The position numbers and the translations under genes are program-made. Below the pieces are notes generated by a model that saw only the letters and a program-made list of their open reading frames with translations, was not told the DNA's origin and ran no database searches. This document shows, in pieces, positions 22,398 through 34,844 of a stretch of DNA of 64,000 nucleotides. Source of the stretch: Melastoma dodecandrum (taxonomy: Eukaryota; Streptophyta; Magnoliopsida; Myrtales; Melastomataceae); the NCBI GenBank assembly GCA_029817715.1, contig JARUPY010000495.1, forward strand, positions 372,001 through 436,000, written 5' to 3'. The first letter of the stretch is position 1, and the number at the start of each line of letters is the position of its first letter.

Positions 22398-23949
22398 TCA
22401 CTGGAAAAGCCAGTCGAAAATCGCATCCGCTTTGTCTACGTCGAAAGAGTATTTCCTTTCCTCCCCTGTTTTCTGGTATGCTTTCGCTTTGGAATTCCTC
22501 CGTGCTAATGGCTCGCAAACGGTAGCCTCCCCCTTTATGAACTCGGCCATGTCTACCTCAATAGTCTCTAGCTGATAGGTGCGCGTAGACTGGGCTTCTT
22601 CCACCAATAATTGGTGGTACTCCGTCGCTCTCCTGGCGAGATCATAAAGGTCAGTGAACCTTTCTCCCTGTAATTTCTTTTTGAAAGGGATAGATAAGGC
22701 ATTTAATGCCACCATGAGTTCATCTCTTTCCGGGATTGCTGGTCTACAGCGAAGCACTGCTTTCCGCAAGCGCATCAGAAACTGCCCTGGATGCTCACCG
22801 GCGACTTGCTTCAAGCGCATCACCTCAAAAATTGACAGGGGCGAGTCCAAGCGGGCAAAGGCCTTCATAAAGCTACTTTGCATTTCTGCCCATGATGCCA
22901 CTGATCCAGGGGGTAAACTAGCGTACCATGTAAAGGCATCTCCCGTGAGAGAATTCGGAAACAATTTTAGTTTCCAAAATTCATTAGCTACAGCTTCCCC
23001 GAGTTGATGGGTGAATCGGGCTATATGCTCCAAAGGGGTCATCTCATCCTCTCCTGAGAAGCGGGTGAAATCAGGCACTCTATACCCCCTGGGGAAAGGG
23101 AAATCCCTGTCGACATACGCAGGATAAGAACTTCTATAGAAGTTGGGATCATCCTGTCTCACAACTCCAGGCACCATCTGCTCTAGCACTTGGGCTATCG
23201 TTTCCCTCAAATTTAATGGGAGTGGACGGCCAACCGGCTCTCGTACAGGGTCCTGACCCCATCTTTCTCCTACGTAAGGCGCTCTTTCAACACCCCTCGC
23301 TGGCAGCGAGTCTACAGGGGTTTTAGCATAAAAACTTTCTACCCGAGATGGGCCCCTTGCGCTTGGCAAGTCCCCTGGCGGGACTTCATCTATAGGGGCT
23401 TTTCCGGGTCGACGAGCAGGGACAGAAGGTGCATATCTGTTTGTCTTACCTTGGGCTTCGCCATACTCGTCTTCTGGATTTACCGCGTAGACAACATTTT
23501 GCCTCCATTCTGTGGGCGATCGAGAAGTGGCTGGCCTAGAAGGGGACGTCCTGTCCCTCACCTTTGTAGGGTATTGGTTATCATCATTCCAAGGATCCTC
23601 ATTTTGGAATGAGACACTCCTTCTCTCGTTGCGCCGCGCATCTCCCATAAAGGAGAACTCCCTGTCTACGGGGTTACTTGTTCCTGCGACAGCGCTGGGC
23701 CTATTTAAGGCACTAATTTGCTCTAGAATCCGAGTCACGTTGTTTTCCAGTCCAGATATTCGTCTGTCGACCAGATTTCTCATATCACTGAACTCTTTGT
23801 GAAATTCGAGTCTGGATATGAATTCGGAGGGTGTATGCGCTCCGAGATCAGTTTGACTGGCATTCGCTTGACTGCTTAGAGTCACATCGCCCACGTTTGT
23901 GTTTCCTTCCGCAGGAACAACGTCTCCATCTAATGGAGGTGGGGGGTCT
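22398..23949 (-). pseudogene. Gag of the outer Tat element, main part
   Basis: The frame holds the retrotransposon Gag domain: ARFTHQLGEAVANEFWKLKL, FPNSLTGDAFTWYASLPPGS, and QFLMRLRKAVLRC. Its N-terminal part matches the partial gag at 1-627. The coding start is not here: the inner Gypsy inserted at 23949/23950, and the first 12 codons lie at 34576-34612. The frame ends at a TGA (22398) where the related sequence should continue into the zinc-binding region. Confidence 0.9.
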
Positions 23950-25737
23950 TGTAACGATTTCAATTTTCACAAATTTCTAATAATTTATATTCATACATTT
24001 TTGTTTATTACAAATAATTCACGTTCAAATACATCACACATTATTACTTCGAAAAACTTTAAATGCGCGTCTTTGTTTTTAATTCTCCTGCATGAAACAC
24101 AAAGTTAGTATACAATAATCATTTATTCTCGCTATTCAACTCCAACACTTCACATCATTTCCATCCGTAAATCCTACGGACGAATTAGTTGTTCGTTCAT
24201 AGTTTTATAATCACGAAAGAAGATTAATATCACTCATTCTTGGAATTCTAATGTACTGTATCTATCTTACCTCCCATCCTCCCCCGAGCTAAACTCGATA
24301 CATTATCATATGCCGAGGCAAGCCTCGCAAGTTCCTTCTACCAAAATGTAGAAATAACAATGTCATTTCATTTGTTCGACCATCCCTCAATCGCTCCCGG
24401 CCTTTAGCCGTGCATACAAGAAGTTCGGCCATGGCTACCCTATCCTCGATGGACATTAACACGGCTGTCCAAACCCAAGAGAACGTGCCTTGTCTCGACC
24501 GTTCCCAAAATTTCAGCCCACATGGCCGTATGGTTCCGCTCCTAGAGCGAGGAAGAAGTTGTGGTGGCTGGTACATTCTTCGGGCGTACGCCACCCTCCT
24601 TCTTCCGCGAATTTCCAGCCTTAGGCCGTATCTAGTTCCGGAGTAACTAGTTCCGTAAATTCCCTCCCGAAGGAGTAAGACACGGGGCTGGCCTAGTATC
24701 GGCCGTTTCCCCTATTTTCCAGCCATATTCGGCCGCCCAACTTTCTTCTCGGCTTTAGGCTGTTCATTCCGAGGCAACACCTCGCAAATTTCCGCCCACG
24801 GGGCGATATACCAACGGACATGGGCCGAGGAAACCTTCCCTCCCTTGCAGCCCCCTTGCCCTGTTTCCAGCCCGAAGGCCGCACTCTTCCGAGGTTTCCC
24901 TCGCGTCATTTCCGCTCCTAGAGCGCATCGGAACTGTGGTCTCACGGAATCACACCTACGGCCACCTTACGAACTCAATCTCTCACCAATAAAACTAACG
25001 TCTACCACAGCCCGTCTCATGATCATTTCAGCCCCAAGATTCGACATTTCAGCCCCAAGATCTCGACATTTCAGCCCCACAACTAAAGCATAAGAGTTTA
25101 GGGAAAGAGGGTACCTCTCTTGCGGTTCCGTAGCTAACTCCTTGAGCTCCCGCCTTCGCCGCGTGATTTCACCCCTCGAAGGTCTCGATTCAGCCGCGAT
25201 TCGTCCGCGACCCGTTCGCCCTCTTCTTCTCCTTCCCAAAGACTCCACGATGGCTGCCTTGCTCGTGCCTTCTCCCCCTTCCTTTCCTTGCCGAGTTAGA
25301 GCCTTCTTTCCCTCTCTTCTCCTCCCACGTAAACTTCCAGATGGGGTCGTGATGAAACCTCCTCCTTTCATGGGTCACCTTGATTCCTTCATGAATGGCC
25401 ACCTTATGTGCCATGTCATCTAATCAAACTTCATCAATGAATGTCTTGAGATTAAGGGGTGATCTCAAAAATCTAACATTAACTAATCACCTCCTTATGG
25501 CCCCCTAAACACTCCCAAAGTATTAAATTTCACTTTCGAGTCGAGACATTTTTCTGCCGAAAACGCCCCTTGGACGCCCTCTTGGACGCCCACATTGAGT
25601 TTTTGGGGCGGCAACATCGCTCTTCCATCGCTTATCGAAAGGGTGCCCATGCTTGATTTCTCTCTTCACGAGTCGATAATGAGGCAATTCTATTAGAAAC
25701 ATCCTTCGTAATATTAATAAAAGGTCCGGCCCTTACA
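23950..25737 (-). repeat. LTR 1 of the inner Gypsy (3' LTR, 1788 bp)
   Basis: It begins TGTAACGATT and ends GGCCCTTACA on the plus strand. It has the same length as LTR 2 (30627-32414) and differs at about six single bases that I could find by eye. Short open frames inside it recur in LTR 2 only because the LTRs are duplicates. Confidence 0.95.
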
Positions 25738-25750
25738 AACTTTCCCCCTT
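25738..25750 (-). other. Polypurine tract of the inner Gypsy
   Basis: The minus strand reads AAGGGGGAAAGTT directly before the 3' LTR; the same tract lies at 32415-32427 before LTR 2. Confidence 0.75.
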
Positions 25751-25784
25751 AAGGGAATTTCGTCCCCGAAATTTCTTACAGGTA

Positions 25785-28700
25785 CTACTCAAAAAGAAAG
25801 GGATACATTGTTTTCATTCGTTCTTCCAATTCCCATCGTTGTTCTTCGATGCCTGCTCCCCTCCATAGTATGAGCACCATATTGGTCTCCCTTCTTCGAG
25901 TAGTTCTTTTCTTTCTTCCAAGTATTTGCACAGGTTCCAGAGTCATGCTCAAATTTTTATTTACTTCTACTTCAGACGGTTCCACCAACGCTTCTGGATC
26001 AGGTTCATGCTTCCTCAACATTGAGACATGAAAAACATCATGACACTGTGATAGTTCCGTGGGAATAGCTACTCGATATGCCATTTTCCCTATTCGTTCC
26101 GTGATTGCATAAGGCCCTATATACCTCGGGCTCAACTTATGAACCTTCTTTGCTCGAAACATTGACTTCATCGTAGACAATTTCAAATAAACCATATCTC
26201 CAACCTCAAACTCCAATGGTCTTCGCCGCCTATCAGCATAGCTCTTTTGCCGACTCTGAGCCGTCTTCATTCTTTCCTTTACTAGAATTATCACTTCCGT
26301 CGTTTCCTTGACGATTTCAAGCCCGTCGAATACTTTTTCATCCGGCTCCAACCAGCACAATGGAGATCTACAACTCCTTCCATACAGTGCTTCGAACGGT
26401 GCCATGCCGATACTCGAATGATAGCTATTATTATATGTGAATTCAACCAAAGGTAGATGTTCTACCCAACTTCCTTTCCATTCAATAGCACACGCTCTCA
26501 ACATATCTTCTAAAGTCTGAATTGTTCGTTCAGTCTGCCCATCAGTCTGGGGATGAAAAGCGGTACTGATCTGTAATTTCGTTCCCAGTGCGTCTTGCAA
26601 TTTCTTCCACAAATTGGATGTAAATCTTGGATCTCGATCAGAAGTGATTGTATGTGGCACTCCATGGTACCTTACCACCTCTCGAATGTAAATCTTGGCC
26701 AATGTTTCCAATGACCAATTCATCTTAATTGCAATGAAATGGGCTGATTTCGTAAGTCGATCTACTATCACCCACACAGCATCTACATCTCGGCCCCCTT
26801 TGGGCATACTAGTTACGAAATCCATGGCTATATCCTCCCACTTCCACTCTGGTATTGGGAGAGGTTCGAGTAATCCCCCAGGCTTCTGGTGTTCTATTTT
26901 TACTCTCTGACAGACATCGCACTGATTCACATATTTTGCTATGTCCCTTTTCATTTTCGGCCACCAATAACACTTCCTTAGATTCTGATACATCTTCGTG
27001 ATACCCGGATGAACACTATATCTTTTTTTATGTGCCTCATCAAGCAAGCGTCGTTTCACACCCTTATTATCAGGCACACAAATTCTTCCGTGATACTTAA
27101 GTATGCCATCTCCACCTTGTGTGAAATGCCGGAAGGCTTCTGTTCCTAGTCCTTCTTTCGCAATTCGGAGGTACTCATCTCCATCTTGTGCTCTTCGCAC
27201 GACCTCCATTAACTCGGGTTCAACTTGTCCTCGAGCCATACATACCATCCCTTCAATTTCTTCTAATCGGATGTCTAAACCACTCATCTTCTCAATTAAT
27301 CGTGATTCATCCACTACTAAATTCATAAGTGTAGCATGCTTTCGACTTAACGCATCTGCTACAACATTCGCCTTTCCGGGATGATATAATATTTCGCAAT
27401 CGAAGTCCTTCAATAATTCCATCCATCTTCTCTGTCTCATGTTCAACTCTTGCTGAGTGAATAAATATTGCAAACTCTTGTGGTCCGAGTATACCTCAAA
27501 CTTTTCTCCGTAAAGGTAATGTCTCCATAACTTGAGTACAAATACCACTGCAGCAAGCTCTAAGTCGTGAGTGGGGTAATTTTCTTCGTGTTTCCTAAGT
27601 TGTCGAGACGCATAAGCGATTACCCTTCCATTTTGCATAAGAACCCCACCAAGTCCTTGCGCTGATGCGTCGCAATACACCACATAACCTCCAGTTCCAC
27701 TCGGAAGAGCCAACACCGGAGCGCTAGTTAGCCTCCTTTTTAATTCCTCAAAACTCATCTCACATTCCTCCGTCCATTGGAAACGGATGTCCTTTCGTAA
27801 CAACTTCGTCATGGGGCCTGCTATCTTCGAGAATCCTTCAACAAACCTTCTATAATAACCTGCTAGCCCTAGGAAACTCCGTATTTCAGTAACGCTTGTA
27901 GGCCTCGGCCAACTTCTCACTGCTTCAATTTTAGACGGGTCTACTTCCACACCATCAACGGAAATTACGTGACCGAGAAACGTTACTTTGTCTAACCAAA
28001 ATTCGCATTTGCTAAACTTAGCATAAAGTTTATGTTCCTTCAACGTCCTCAACACTATCGCCAAGTGTTCTTTATGTTCCTCCCGATTTTTAGAATAGAC
28101 GAGGATATCGTCTATGAATACTACTACAAAGTGATCCAGGTACGGTCTAAAAACCTGATTCATAAGACTCATGAATACAGCTGGTGCATTTGTTAACCCG
28201 AATGGCATTACACGAAACTCGTAATGTCCGTAACGCGTCCGAACTGCGGTTTTTGGAACGTCTTCTTCCCGGACTCCTATTTGATAATATCCCGATCGAA
28301 GATCGATTTTTGAATACACGGACGACCCTTGTAACTGATCAAACAAATCATCAATGCGCGGTAAGGGATAACGATTCTTAACTGTCCGTTGATTCAACAT
28401 ACGATAATCAATACAAAGGCGCATACTACCATCTTTCTTCCTTACAAATAACACAGGAGCGCCCCACGGGCTTACACTTGCACGTACAAATCCCTTATCC
28501 ACAAGCTCCTGAAGTTGAGCCTTGAGCTCCTGAAGTTCGGCCAAGCTCATCCGATAAGGTGTGCGTGAGATGGGGGTCGTCCCGGGAACAAGATCGATCG
28601 ATAACTCCACATCTCGTTCCGGCGGCAACCCTGGCAGTTCTTCCGGAAAGACTTCCGCAAAGTCACGCACCACCTCGATTTGCTCCAACGATGGCATGTC

Positions 28701-30272
28701 CGACTCCTTGTTGAGTAGTATTGCAAGATAAGCCCCGCACCCTTTTCTAACATACCTTTGCGCCCTTGTACCGGACAACATAAAAATTCGGCCGGATCCT
28801 CCTTGGCCTATATACTCGCGAACATTCCCTTCCGCATCTCTAACAAAAAGTCGCTTCGTCCCACAATCCACTTGGGCATGGCTCGAAACCAACCAATCCA
28901 TGCCCAAGATTGCGTCGAAGTCACTGATCTGTAAGACAAAGAAGTTGATCATAAACTTCAGCCCAGCCACAGTCATTACAAAATCTGAACATATATCATC
29001 CACAAGTATTTCTTCTCCTGTGGCTAACAATACTCGAAGCCCTCTTTCACTTTGTCTTACTTTCCATCTGTGTTCCTCTACACACTTCCGCGATATAAAC
29101 GAGTGTGTAGCGCCTGTATCAAATAACGCATGCACCGGTATATCATGGATTAGAATCGTACCCGAGATCACTCCTCGGGAGGCATTAGCATCCTCCTCGG
29201 TGAGCGCATTCACCCGTGCCACTTCCGCCGGTCCACTTACCGAACCACGCGACACCGAGGCCGTTGGTCCGGGCCTCATCCTGCCCCTTCCTCGAGAAGC
29301 GCTTGAGGCAACCGATCCTCCCCTAGAAGTCCCGCCACCTTGCGGGCAATCCCTCCGTAGATGTCCCGGGCGTCCACACTGATAACACAATGGTTCATTC
29401 GTAGCGCAAGAAAACCCATAATGTGCCCGTCCACATCGAGGGCATAGTGAAGGACCACTCGGCCTTGGTCCCGAGCTTCCTCCCCGAGAAAAACTCCGCG
29501 TCGGCATGGGTGCCCGTGGAGGTCGTGTCCCAAAGTGCCCCTGTTCGTAAGAAGTTCCTCCTTGCCTAAACTTCTTCCTTGGCGGATATGTCCATTCTGC
29601 CTTCCTCTTCGTCTCCGCCAAAGCTTCCTTCGCCTTTACGGCTCTCAGCGATGTCTCGGCGCTTTGCGCCTTCTTATACACTTCGTCGTACGTCGAAAGC
29701 AAATGCGTCGAAACTTGCACTTGAATGTGAGGATCTAATCCAAGCTCAAACTTCCTAGCTCGACTCTCCTCATCTAGAACTGGTCCGTACTTCGAGAGCA
29801 TTGAGAATTTGGCCTCATACGCATCAACCGTCATTTCCCCTTGCTGCAACTGAGCAAACTCGAACGCCTTGTCCGTGCGGTAAGAGAATGGCAAGTATTT
29901 GGCTAGGAACGCCTCCTTGAATACCGTCCACACATTCGCCGCAGGGTCCCTCTGGGCCCTTGTCTTCGTGGCCTTCCACCACGCTTCCGCTCCCCTCTGT
30001 AAAGAGTATTCGGCGAGGTATAACTTCTCTGTCGAACTGCATACCAAGGCATCAAAGATCTTCTCTATGTCGCTCATGAAATCCTCGGCCACTTCAGGCC
30101 CCTCATCCCCTTTGAATCTCGGAGGGTCCATCTTACGGTATTGATGCATGAGGGAGGCCTTTCTCTGTCCCAGAAGAGCCACCACCGTATCCGCAGCTGC
30201 AGGAGCCGCATCTCCCTGAATACTTCCCTCCGGCATCTCTCTGTCAAAATCAACAACCGTTCGTAAGTTCAT
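25785..30272 (-). CDS. Intact Gag-Pol polyprotein, chromodomain Ty3/Gypsy
   Basis: This uninterrupted 1495-codon frame starts at ATG 30272. Domains in order are: capsid (about 60-210); zinc knuckle [14 protein letters not shown] (C296, C299, H304, C309); protease [10 protein letters not shown] (D385); reverse transcriptase with [12 protein letters not shown] (IDD at 720-722); RNase [12 protein letters not shown] (D868); integrase zinc domain (H1081, H1088, C1118, C1121) and DD35E core (D1151, D1212, E1248); and a C-terminal [11 protein letters not shown] plus chromo-like segment ending WELEERM. The single frame, the [10 protein letters not shown] end and the LTR type fit the Tekay/Del chromoviruses. 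All key residues are present, so the protein could be functional. Expression cannot be judged from sequence. Confidence 0.95.
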   Translation of the reverse strand: MNLRTVVDFDREMPEGSIQGDAAPAAADTVVALLGQRKASLMHQYRKMDPPRFKGDEGPEVAEDFMSDIEKIFDALVCSSTEKLYLAEYSLQRGAEAWWKATKTRAQRDPAANVWTVFKEAFLAKYLPFSYRTDKAFEFAQLQQGEMTVDAYEAKFSMLSKYGPVLDEESRARKFELGLDPHIQVQVSTHLLSTYDEVYKKAQSAETSLRAVKAKEALAETKRKAEWTYPPRKKFRQGGTSYEQGHFGTRPPRAPMPTRSFSRGGSSGPRPSGPSLCPRCGRAHYGFSCATNEPLCYQCGRPGHLRRDCPQGGGTSRGGSVASSASRGRGRMRPGPTASVSRGSVSGPAEVARVNALTEEDANASRGVISGTILIHDIPVHALFDTGATHSFISRKCVEEHRWKVRQSERGLRVLLATGEEILVDDICSDFVMTVAGLKFMINFFVLQISDFDAILGMDWLVSSHAQVDCGTKRLFVRDAEGNVREYIGQGGSGRIFMLSGTRAQRYVRKGCGAYLAILLNKESDMPSLEQIEVVRDFAEVFPEELPGLPPERDVELSIDLVPGTTPISRTPYRMSLAELQELKAQLQELVDKGFVRASVSPWGAPVLFVRKKDGSMRLCIDYRMLNQRTVKNRYPLPRIDDLFDQLQGSSVYSKIDLRSGYYQIGVREEDVPKTAVRTRYGHYEFRVMPFGLTNAPAVFMSLMNQVFRPYLDHFVVVFIDDILVYSKNREEHKEHLAIVLRTLKEHKLYAKFSKCEFWLDKVTFLGHVISVDGVEVDPSKIEAVRSWPRPTSVTEIRSFLGLAGYYRRFVEGFSKIAGPMTKLLRKDIRFQWTEECEMSFEELKRRLTSAPVLALPSGTGGYVVYCDASAQGLGGVLMQNGRVIAYASRQLRKHEENYPTHDLELAAVVFVLKLWRHYLYGEKFEVYSDHKSLQYLFTQQELNMRQRRWMELLKDFDCEILYHPGKANVVADALSRKHATLMNLVVDESRLIEKMSGLDIRLEEIEGMVCMARGQVEPELMEVVRRAQDGDEYLRIAKEGLGTEAFRHFTQGGDGILKYHGRICVPDNKGVKRRLLDEAHKKRYSVHPGITKMYQNLRKCYWWPKMKRDIAKYVNQCDVCQRVKIEHQKPGGLLEPLPIPEWKWEDIAMDFVTSMPKGGRDVDAVWVIVDRLTKSAHFIAIKMNWSLETLAKIYIREVVRYHGVPHTITSDRDPRFTSNLWKKLQDALGTKLQISTAFHPQTDGQTERTIQTLEDMLRACAIEWKGSWVEHLPLVEFTYNNSYHSSIGMAPFEALYGRSCRSPLCWLEPDEKVFDGLEIVKETTEVIILVKERMKTAQSRQKSYADRRRRPLEFEVGDMVYLKLSTMKSMFRAKKVHKLSPRYIGPYAITERIGKMAYRVAIPTELSQCHDVFHVSMLRKHEPDPEALVEPSEVEVNKNLSMTLEPVQILGRKKRTTRRRETNMVLILWRGAGIEEQRWELEERMKTMYPFLFE

Positions 30273-30612
30273 GTCACAACAATTTCAACATACAAGCAGT
30301 AAGATTTCCGAATCTCAATTCGAAACTTCAATTTTTACGACCAAACATAAACCCATCTTTAAACATGCGTCTCGCCCTACCTCGAGCGGTATGCTTTGGT
30401 GATTCGCCCATACACGAAATCACTTACCTTTTCCATCCCTCGAATCAAAATTCTGAGGGTATTTACATTCACTTATTTTACGACATGAACTCGTTTCTAG
30501 CAATAAATTTCAATTCCGGCACCTTCGGCCGTGCGCACTTGCACATATTCCATCTTTAAGCGTTCATTTCTGGGTCCCGATTCTCCCCCTTATCACTCCA
30601 ATTCGGAACCGT

Positions 30613-30624
30613 GCTCTGATACCA
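30613..30624 (-). other. Primer-binding site of the inner Gypsy
   Basis: The minus strand reads TGGTATCAGAGC two bases after LTR 2. This is the standard plant primer site complementary to initiator methionine tRNA. Confidence 0.9.
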
Positions 30625-30626
30625 AC

Positions 30627-32414
30627 TGTAACGATATCAATTTTCACAAATTTCTAATAATTTATATTCATACATTTTTGTTTATTACAAATAATTCACG
30701 TTCAAATACATCACACATTATTACTTCGAAAAACTTTAAATGCGCGTCTTTGTTTTTAATTCTCCTGCATGAAACACAAAGTTAGTATACAATAATCATT
30801 TATTCTCGCTATTCAACTCCAACACTTCACATCATTTCCATCCGTAAATCCTACGGACGAATTAGTTGTTCGTTCATAGTTTTATAATCACGAAAGAAGA
30901 TTAATATCACTCATTCTTGGAATTCTAATGTACTGTATCTATCTTACCTCCCATCCTCCCCCGAGCTAAACTCGATACATTATCATATTCCGAGGCAAGC
31001 CTCGCAAGTTCCTTCTACCAAAATGTAGAAATAACAATGTCATTTCATTTGTTCGACCATCCCTCAATCGTTCCCGGCCTTTAGCCGTGCATACAAGAAG
31101 TTCGGCCATGGCTACCCTATCCTCGATGGACATTAACACGGCTGTCCAAACCCAAGAGAACGTGCCTTGTCTCGACCGTTCCCAAAATTTCAGCCCACAT
31201 GGCCGTATGGTTCCGCTCCTAGAGCGAGGAAGAAGTTGTGGTGGCTGGTACATTCTTCGGGCGTACGCCACCCTCCTTCTTCCGCGAATTTCCAGCCTTA
31301 GGCCGTATCTAGTTCCGGAGTAACTAGTTCCGTAAATTCCCTCCCGAAGGAGTAAGACACGGGGCTGGCCTAGTATCGGCCGTTTCCCCTATTTTCCAGC
31401 CATATTCGGCCGCCCAACTTTCTTCTCGGCTTTAGGCTGTTCATTCCGAGGCAACACCTCGCAAATTTCCGCCCACGGGGCGATATACCAACGGACATGG
31501 GCCGAGGAAACCTTCCCTCCCTTGCAGCCCCCTTGCCCTGTTTCCAGCCCGAAGGCCGCACTCTTCCGAGGTTTCCCTCGCGTCATTTCCGCTCCTAGAG
31601 CGCATCGGAACTGTGGTCTCACGGAATCACACCTACGGCCACCTTACGAACTCAATCTCTCACCAATAAAACTAACGTCTACCACAGCCCGTCTCATGAT
31701 CATTTCAGCCCCAAGATTCGACATTTCAGCCCCAAGATCTCGACATTTCAGCCCCACAACTAAAGCATAAGAGTTTAGGGAAAGAGGGTACCTCTCTTGC
31801 GGTTCCGTAGCTAACTCCTTGAGCTCCCGCCTTCGCCGCGTGATTTCACCCCTCGAAGGTCTCGATTCAGCCGCGATTCGTCCGCGACCCGTTCGCCCTC
31901 TTCTTCTCCTTCCCAAAGACTCCACGATGGCTGCCTTGCTCGTGCCTTCTCCCCCTTCCTTTCCTTGCCGAGTTAGAGCCTTCTTTCCCTCTCTTCTCCT
32001 CCCACGTAAACTTCCAGATGGGGTCGTGATGAAACCTCCTCCTTTCATGGGTCACCTTGATTCCTTCATGAATGGCCACCTTATGTGCCATGTCATCTAA
32101 TCAAACTTCATCAATGAATGTCTTGAGATTAAGGGGTGATCTCAAAAATCTAACATTAACTAATCACCTCCTTATGGCCCCTTAAACACTCCCAAAGTAT
32201 TAAATTTCACTTTCGAGTCGAGACATTTTTCTGCCGAAAACGCCCCTCGGACGCCCTCTTGGACGCCCACATTGAGTTTTCGGGGCGGCAACATCGCTCT
32301 TCCATCGCTTATCGAAAGGGTGCCCATGCTTGATTTCTCTCTTCACGAGTCGATAATGAGGCAATTCTATTAGAAACATCCTTCGTAATATTAATAAAAG
32401 GTCCGGCCCTTACA
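30627..32414 (-). repeat. LTR 2 of the inner Gypsy (1788 bp, central)
   Basis: It is the 5' LTR of the complete unit and at the same time the 3' LTR of the truncated unit to its right. It shares with LTR 3 (34152-34575) several variants that differ from LTR 1, for example CCCCTTAAAC, CCCCTCGGACG and TTTTCGGGG. Confidence 0.95.
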
Positions 32415-32461
32415 AACTTTCCCCCTTAAGGGAATTTCGTCCCCGAAATTACTTACAGGTA

Positions 32462-34252
32462 CTACTCAAAAAGAAAGGGATACATTGTTTTCATTCGTTC
32501 TTCCAATTCCCATCGTTGTTCTTCGATGCCTGCTCCCCTCCATAGTATGAGCACCATATTGGTCTCCCTTCTTCGAGTAGTTCTTTTCTTTCTTCCAAGT
32601 ATTTGCACAGGTTCCAGAGTCATGCTCAAATTTTTATTTACTTCTACTTCAGACGGTTCCACCAACGCTTCTGGATCAGGTTCATGCTTCCTCAACATTG
32701 AGACATGAAAAACATCATGACACTGTGATAGTTCCGTGGGAATAGCTACTCGATATGCCATTTTCCCTATTCGTTCCGTGATTGCATAAGGCCCTATATA
32801 CCTCGGGCTCAACTTATGAACCTTCTTTGCTCGAAACATTGACTTCATCGTAGACAATTTCAAATAAACCATATCTCCAACCTCAAACTCCAATGGTCTT
32901 CGCCGCCTATCAGCATAGCTCTTTTGCCGACTCTGAGCCGTCTTCATTCTTTCCTTTACTAGAATTATCACTTCCGTCGTTTCCTTGACGATTTCAAGCC
33001 CGTCGAATACTTTTTCATCCGGCTCCAACCAGCACAATGGAGATCTACAACTCCTTCCATACAGTGCTTCGAACGGTGCCATGCCGATACTCGAATGATA
33101 GCTATTATTATATGTGAATTCAACCAAAGGTAGATGTTCTACCCAACTTCCTTTCCATTCAATAGCACACGCTCTCAACATATCTTCTAAAGTCTGAATT
33201 GTTCGTTCAGTCTGCCCATCAGTCTGGGGATGAAAAGCGGTACTCATCTGTAATTTCGTTCCCAGTGCGTCTTGCAATTTCTTCCACAAATTGGATGTAA
33301 ATCTTGGATCTCGATCAGAAGTGATTGTATGTGGCACTCCATGGTACCTTACCACCTCTCGAATGTAAATCTTGGCCAATGTTTCCAATGACCAATTCAT
33401 CTTAATTGCAATGAAATGGGCTGATTTCGTAAGTCGATCTACTATCACCCACACAGCATCTACATCTCGGCCCCCTTTGGGCATACTAGTTACGAAATCC
33501 ATGGCTATATCCTCCCACTTCCACTCTGGTATTGGGAGAGGTTCGAGTAATCCCCCAGGCTTCTGGTGTTCTATTTTTACTCTCTGACAGACATCGCACT
33601 GATTCACATATTTTGCTATGTCCCTTTTCATTTTCGGCCACCAATAACACTTCCTTAGATTCTGATACATCTTCGTGATACCCGGATGAACACTATATCT
33701 TTTTTTATGTGCCTCATCAAGCAAGCGTCGTTTCACACCCTTATTATCAGGCACACAAATTCTTCCGTGATACTTAAGTATGCCATCTCCACCTTGTGTG
33801 AAATGCCGGAAGGCTTCTGTTCCTAGTCCTTCTTTCGCAATTCGGAGGTACTCATCTCCATCTTGTGCTCTTCGCACGACCTCCATTAACTCGGGTTCAA
33901 CTTGTCCTCGAGCCATACATACCATCCCTTCAATTTCTTCTAATCGGATGTCTAAACCACTCATCTTCTCAATTAATCGTGATTCATCCACTACTAAATT
34001 CATAAGTGTAGCATGCTTTCGACTTAACGCATCTGCTACAACATTCGCCTTTCCGGGATGATATAATATTTCGCAATCGAAGTCCTTCAATAATTCCATC
34101 CATCTTCTCTGTCTCATGTTCAACTCTTGCTGAGTGAATAAATATTGCAAACTCTTCTCCTCCCACGTAAACTTCCAGATGGGGTCGTGATGAAACCTCC
34201 TCCTCTCATGGGTCACCTTGATTCCTTCATGAATGGCCACCTTATGTGCCAT
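32462..34252 (-). pseudogene. Chimeric frame: LTR-derived leader fused to RNase H end, integrase and chromodomain
   Basis: This 596-codon open frame starts inside the truncated LTR 3 (about the first 33 codons read LTR sequence). It joins pol in frame at the [12 protein letters not shown] segment, just inside the RNase H domain. The rest copies residues 933-1495 of the intact polyprotein with one amino-acid difference that I noticed (KLQM for KLQI). Gag, protease, reverse transcriptase and most of RNase H are deleted. The junction falls on a 5-bp match, AAGAG on the minus strand (34152-34156). The integrase triad is intact. It is a deletion product, not a normal gene. Confidence 0.88.
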
Positions 34253-34575
34253 GTCATCTAATCAAACTTCATCAATGAATGTCTTGAGATTAAGGGGTGA
34301 TCTCAAAAATCTAACATTAACTAATCACCTCCTTATGGCCCCTTAAACACTCCCAAAGTATTAAATTTCACTTTCGAGTCGAGACATTTTTCTGCCGAAA
34401 ACGCCCCTCGGACGCCCTCTTGGACGCCCACATTGAGTTTTCGGGGCGGCAACATCGCTCTTCCATCGCTTATCGAAAGGGTGCCCATGCTTGATTTCTC
34501 TCTTCACGAGTTGATAATGAGGCAATTCTATTAGAAACATCCTTCGTAATATTAATAAAAGGTCCGGCCCTTACA
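34152..34575 (-). repeat. LTR 3 of the inner Gypsy (truncated, 424 bp)
   Basis: Only the part up to the TTACA end on the plus strand remains. The other ~1.36 kb of the LTR, the primer site, gag, protease and most of reverse transcriptase/RNase H are missing. The GGTCT duplication follows directly at 34576. Confidence 0.92.
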
Positions 34576-34612
34576 GGTCTCGGTTGGTTCCGCTTCTGGT
34601 ATTTTTTGCCAT
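34576..34612 (-). pseudogene. First 12 codons of the outer Tat gag, cut off by the inner element
   Basis: An ATG at 34612 begins MAKNTRSGTNRD, matching MAKSTMSGANRD of the element at 1-627. The next codons would be the PPPP segment found at 23949 and leftwards. The GGTCT at 34576-34580 is the target-site duplication made when the inner element inserted. The ATG is only 35 bases from the LTR. Confidence 0.85.
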
Positions 34613-34844
34613 CAGCAAATGTGAAGTATTTTCTTCGCTCCCACTGTGTTCACGTAGGAAACGGACCACGTCGGAAATATTTGGCAATCGGACTCACAGG
34701 GAATTGTATGTGGTCGCCAGAAAGATGAATTTCAATGATTAAAGACACGGCTGTTACAAGTGCAAAGTTTTTAAAGGGCAAAACAAATGCTTACAGCCAT
34801 AAAAAATGAACGGAAAAAGGTGATGCGGTCGATGCAGGCGGCGT

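Larger units (their letters stand above)
23950..34575 (-). mobile_element. Inner chromodomain Ty3/Gypsy (Tekay-type) tandem chain
   Basis: The 10,626-bp insertion is flanked by a perfect GGTCT duplication (23945-23949 and 34576-34580). From left to right it contains a full LTR (23950-25737), a complete interior (25738-30626), a second full LTR (30627-32414), a truncated interior (32415-34151) and a truncated LTR (34152-34575). All units are on the minus strand. Only one target duplication surrounds the whole, so the chain formed after a single insertion, probably by unequal recombination between LTRs, and was then shortened by a deletion. The intact gag-pol suggests the parent was active recently. 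Confidence 0.93.

Noticed and set aside
24289..25423. Several open frames inside LTR 1 that recur identically at 30966-32100
   Set aside because: They repeat only because the two LTRs are near-identical copies. They overlap on both strands and match no protein family I know.
30531..30785. Open frame crossing the LTR 2 border of the inner Gypsy
   Set aside because: It spans the primer-binding site and LTR edge and is read against the element. It is chance.
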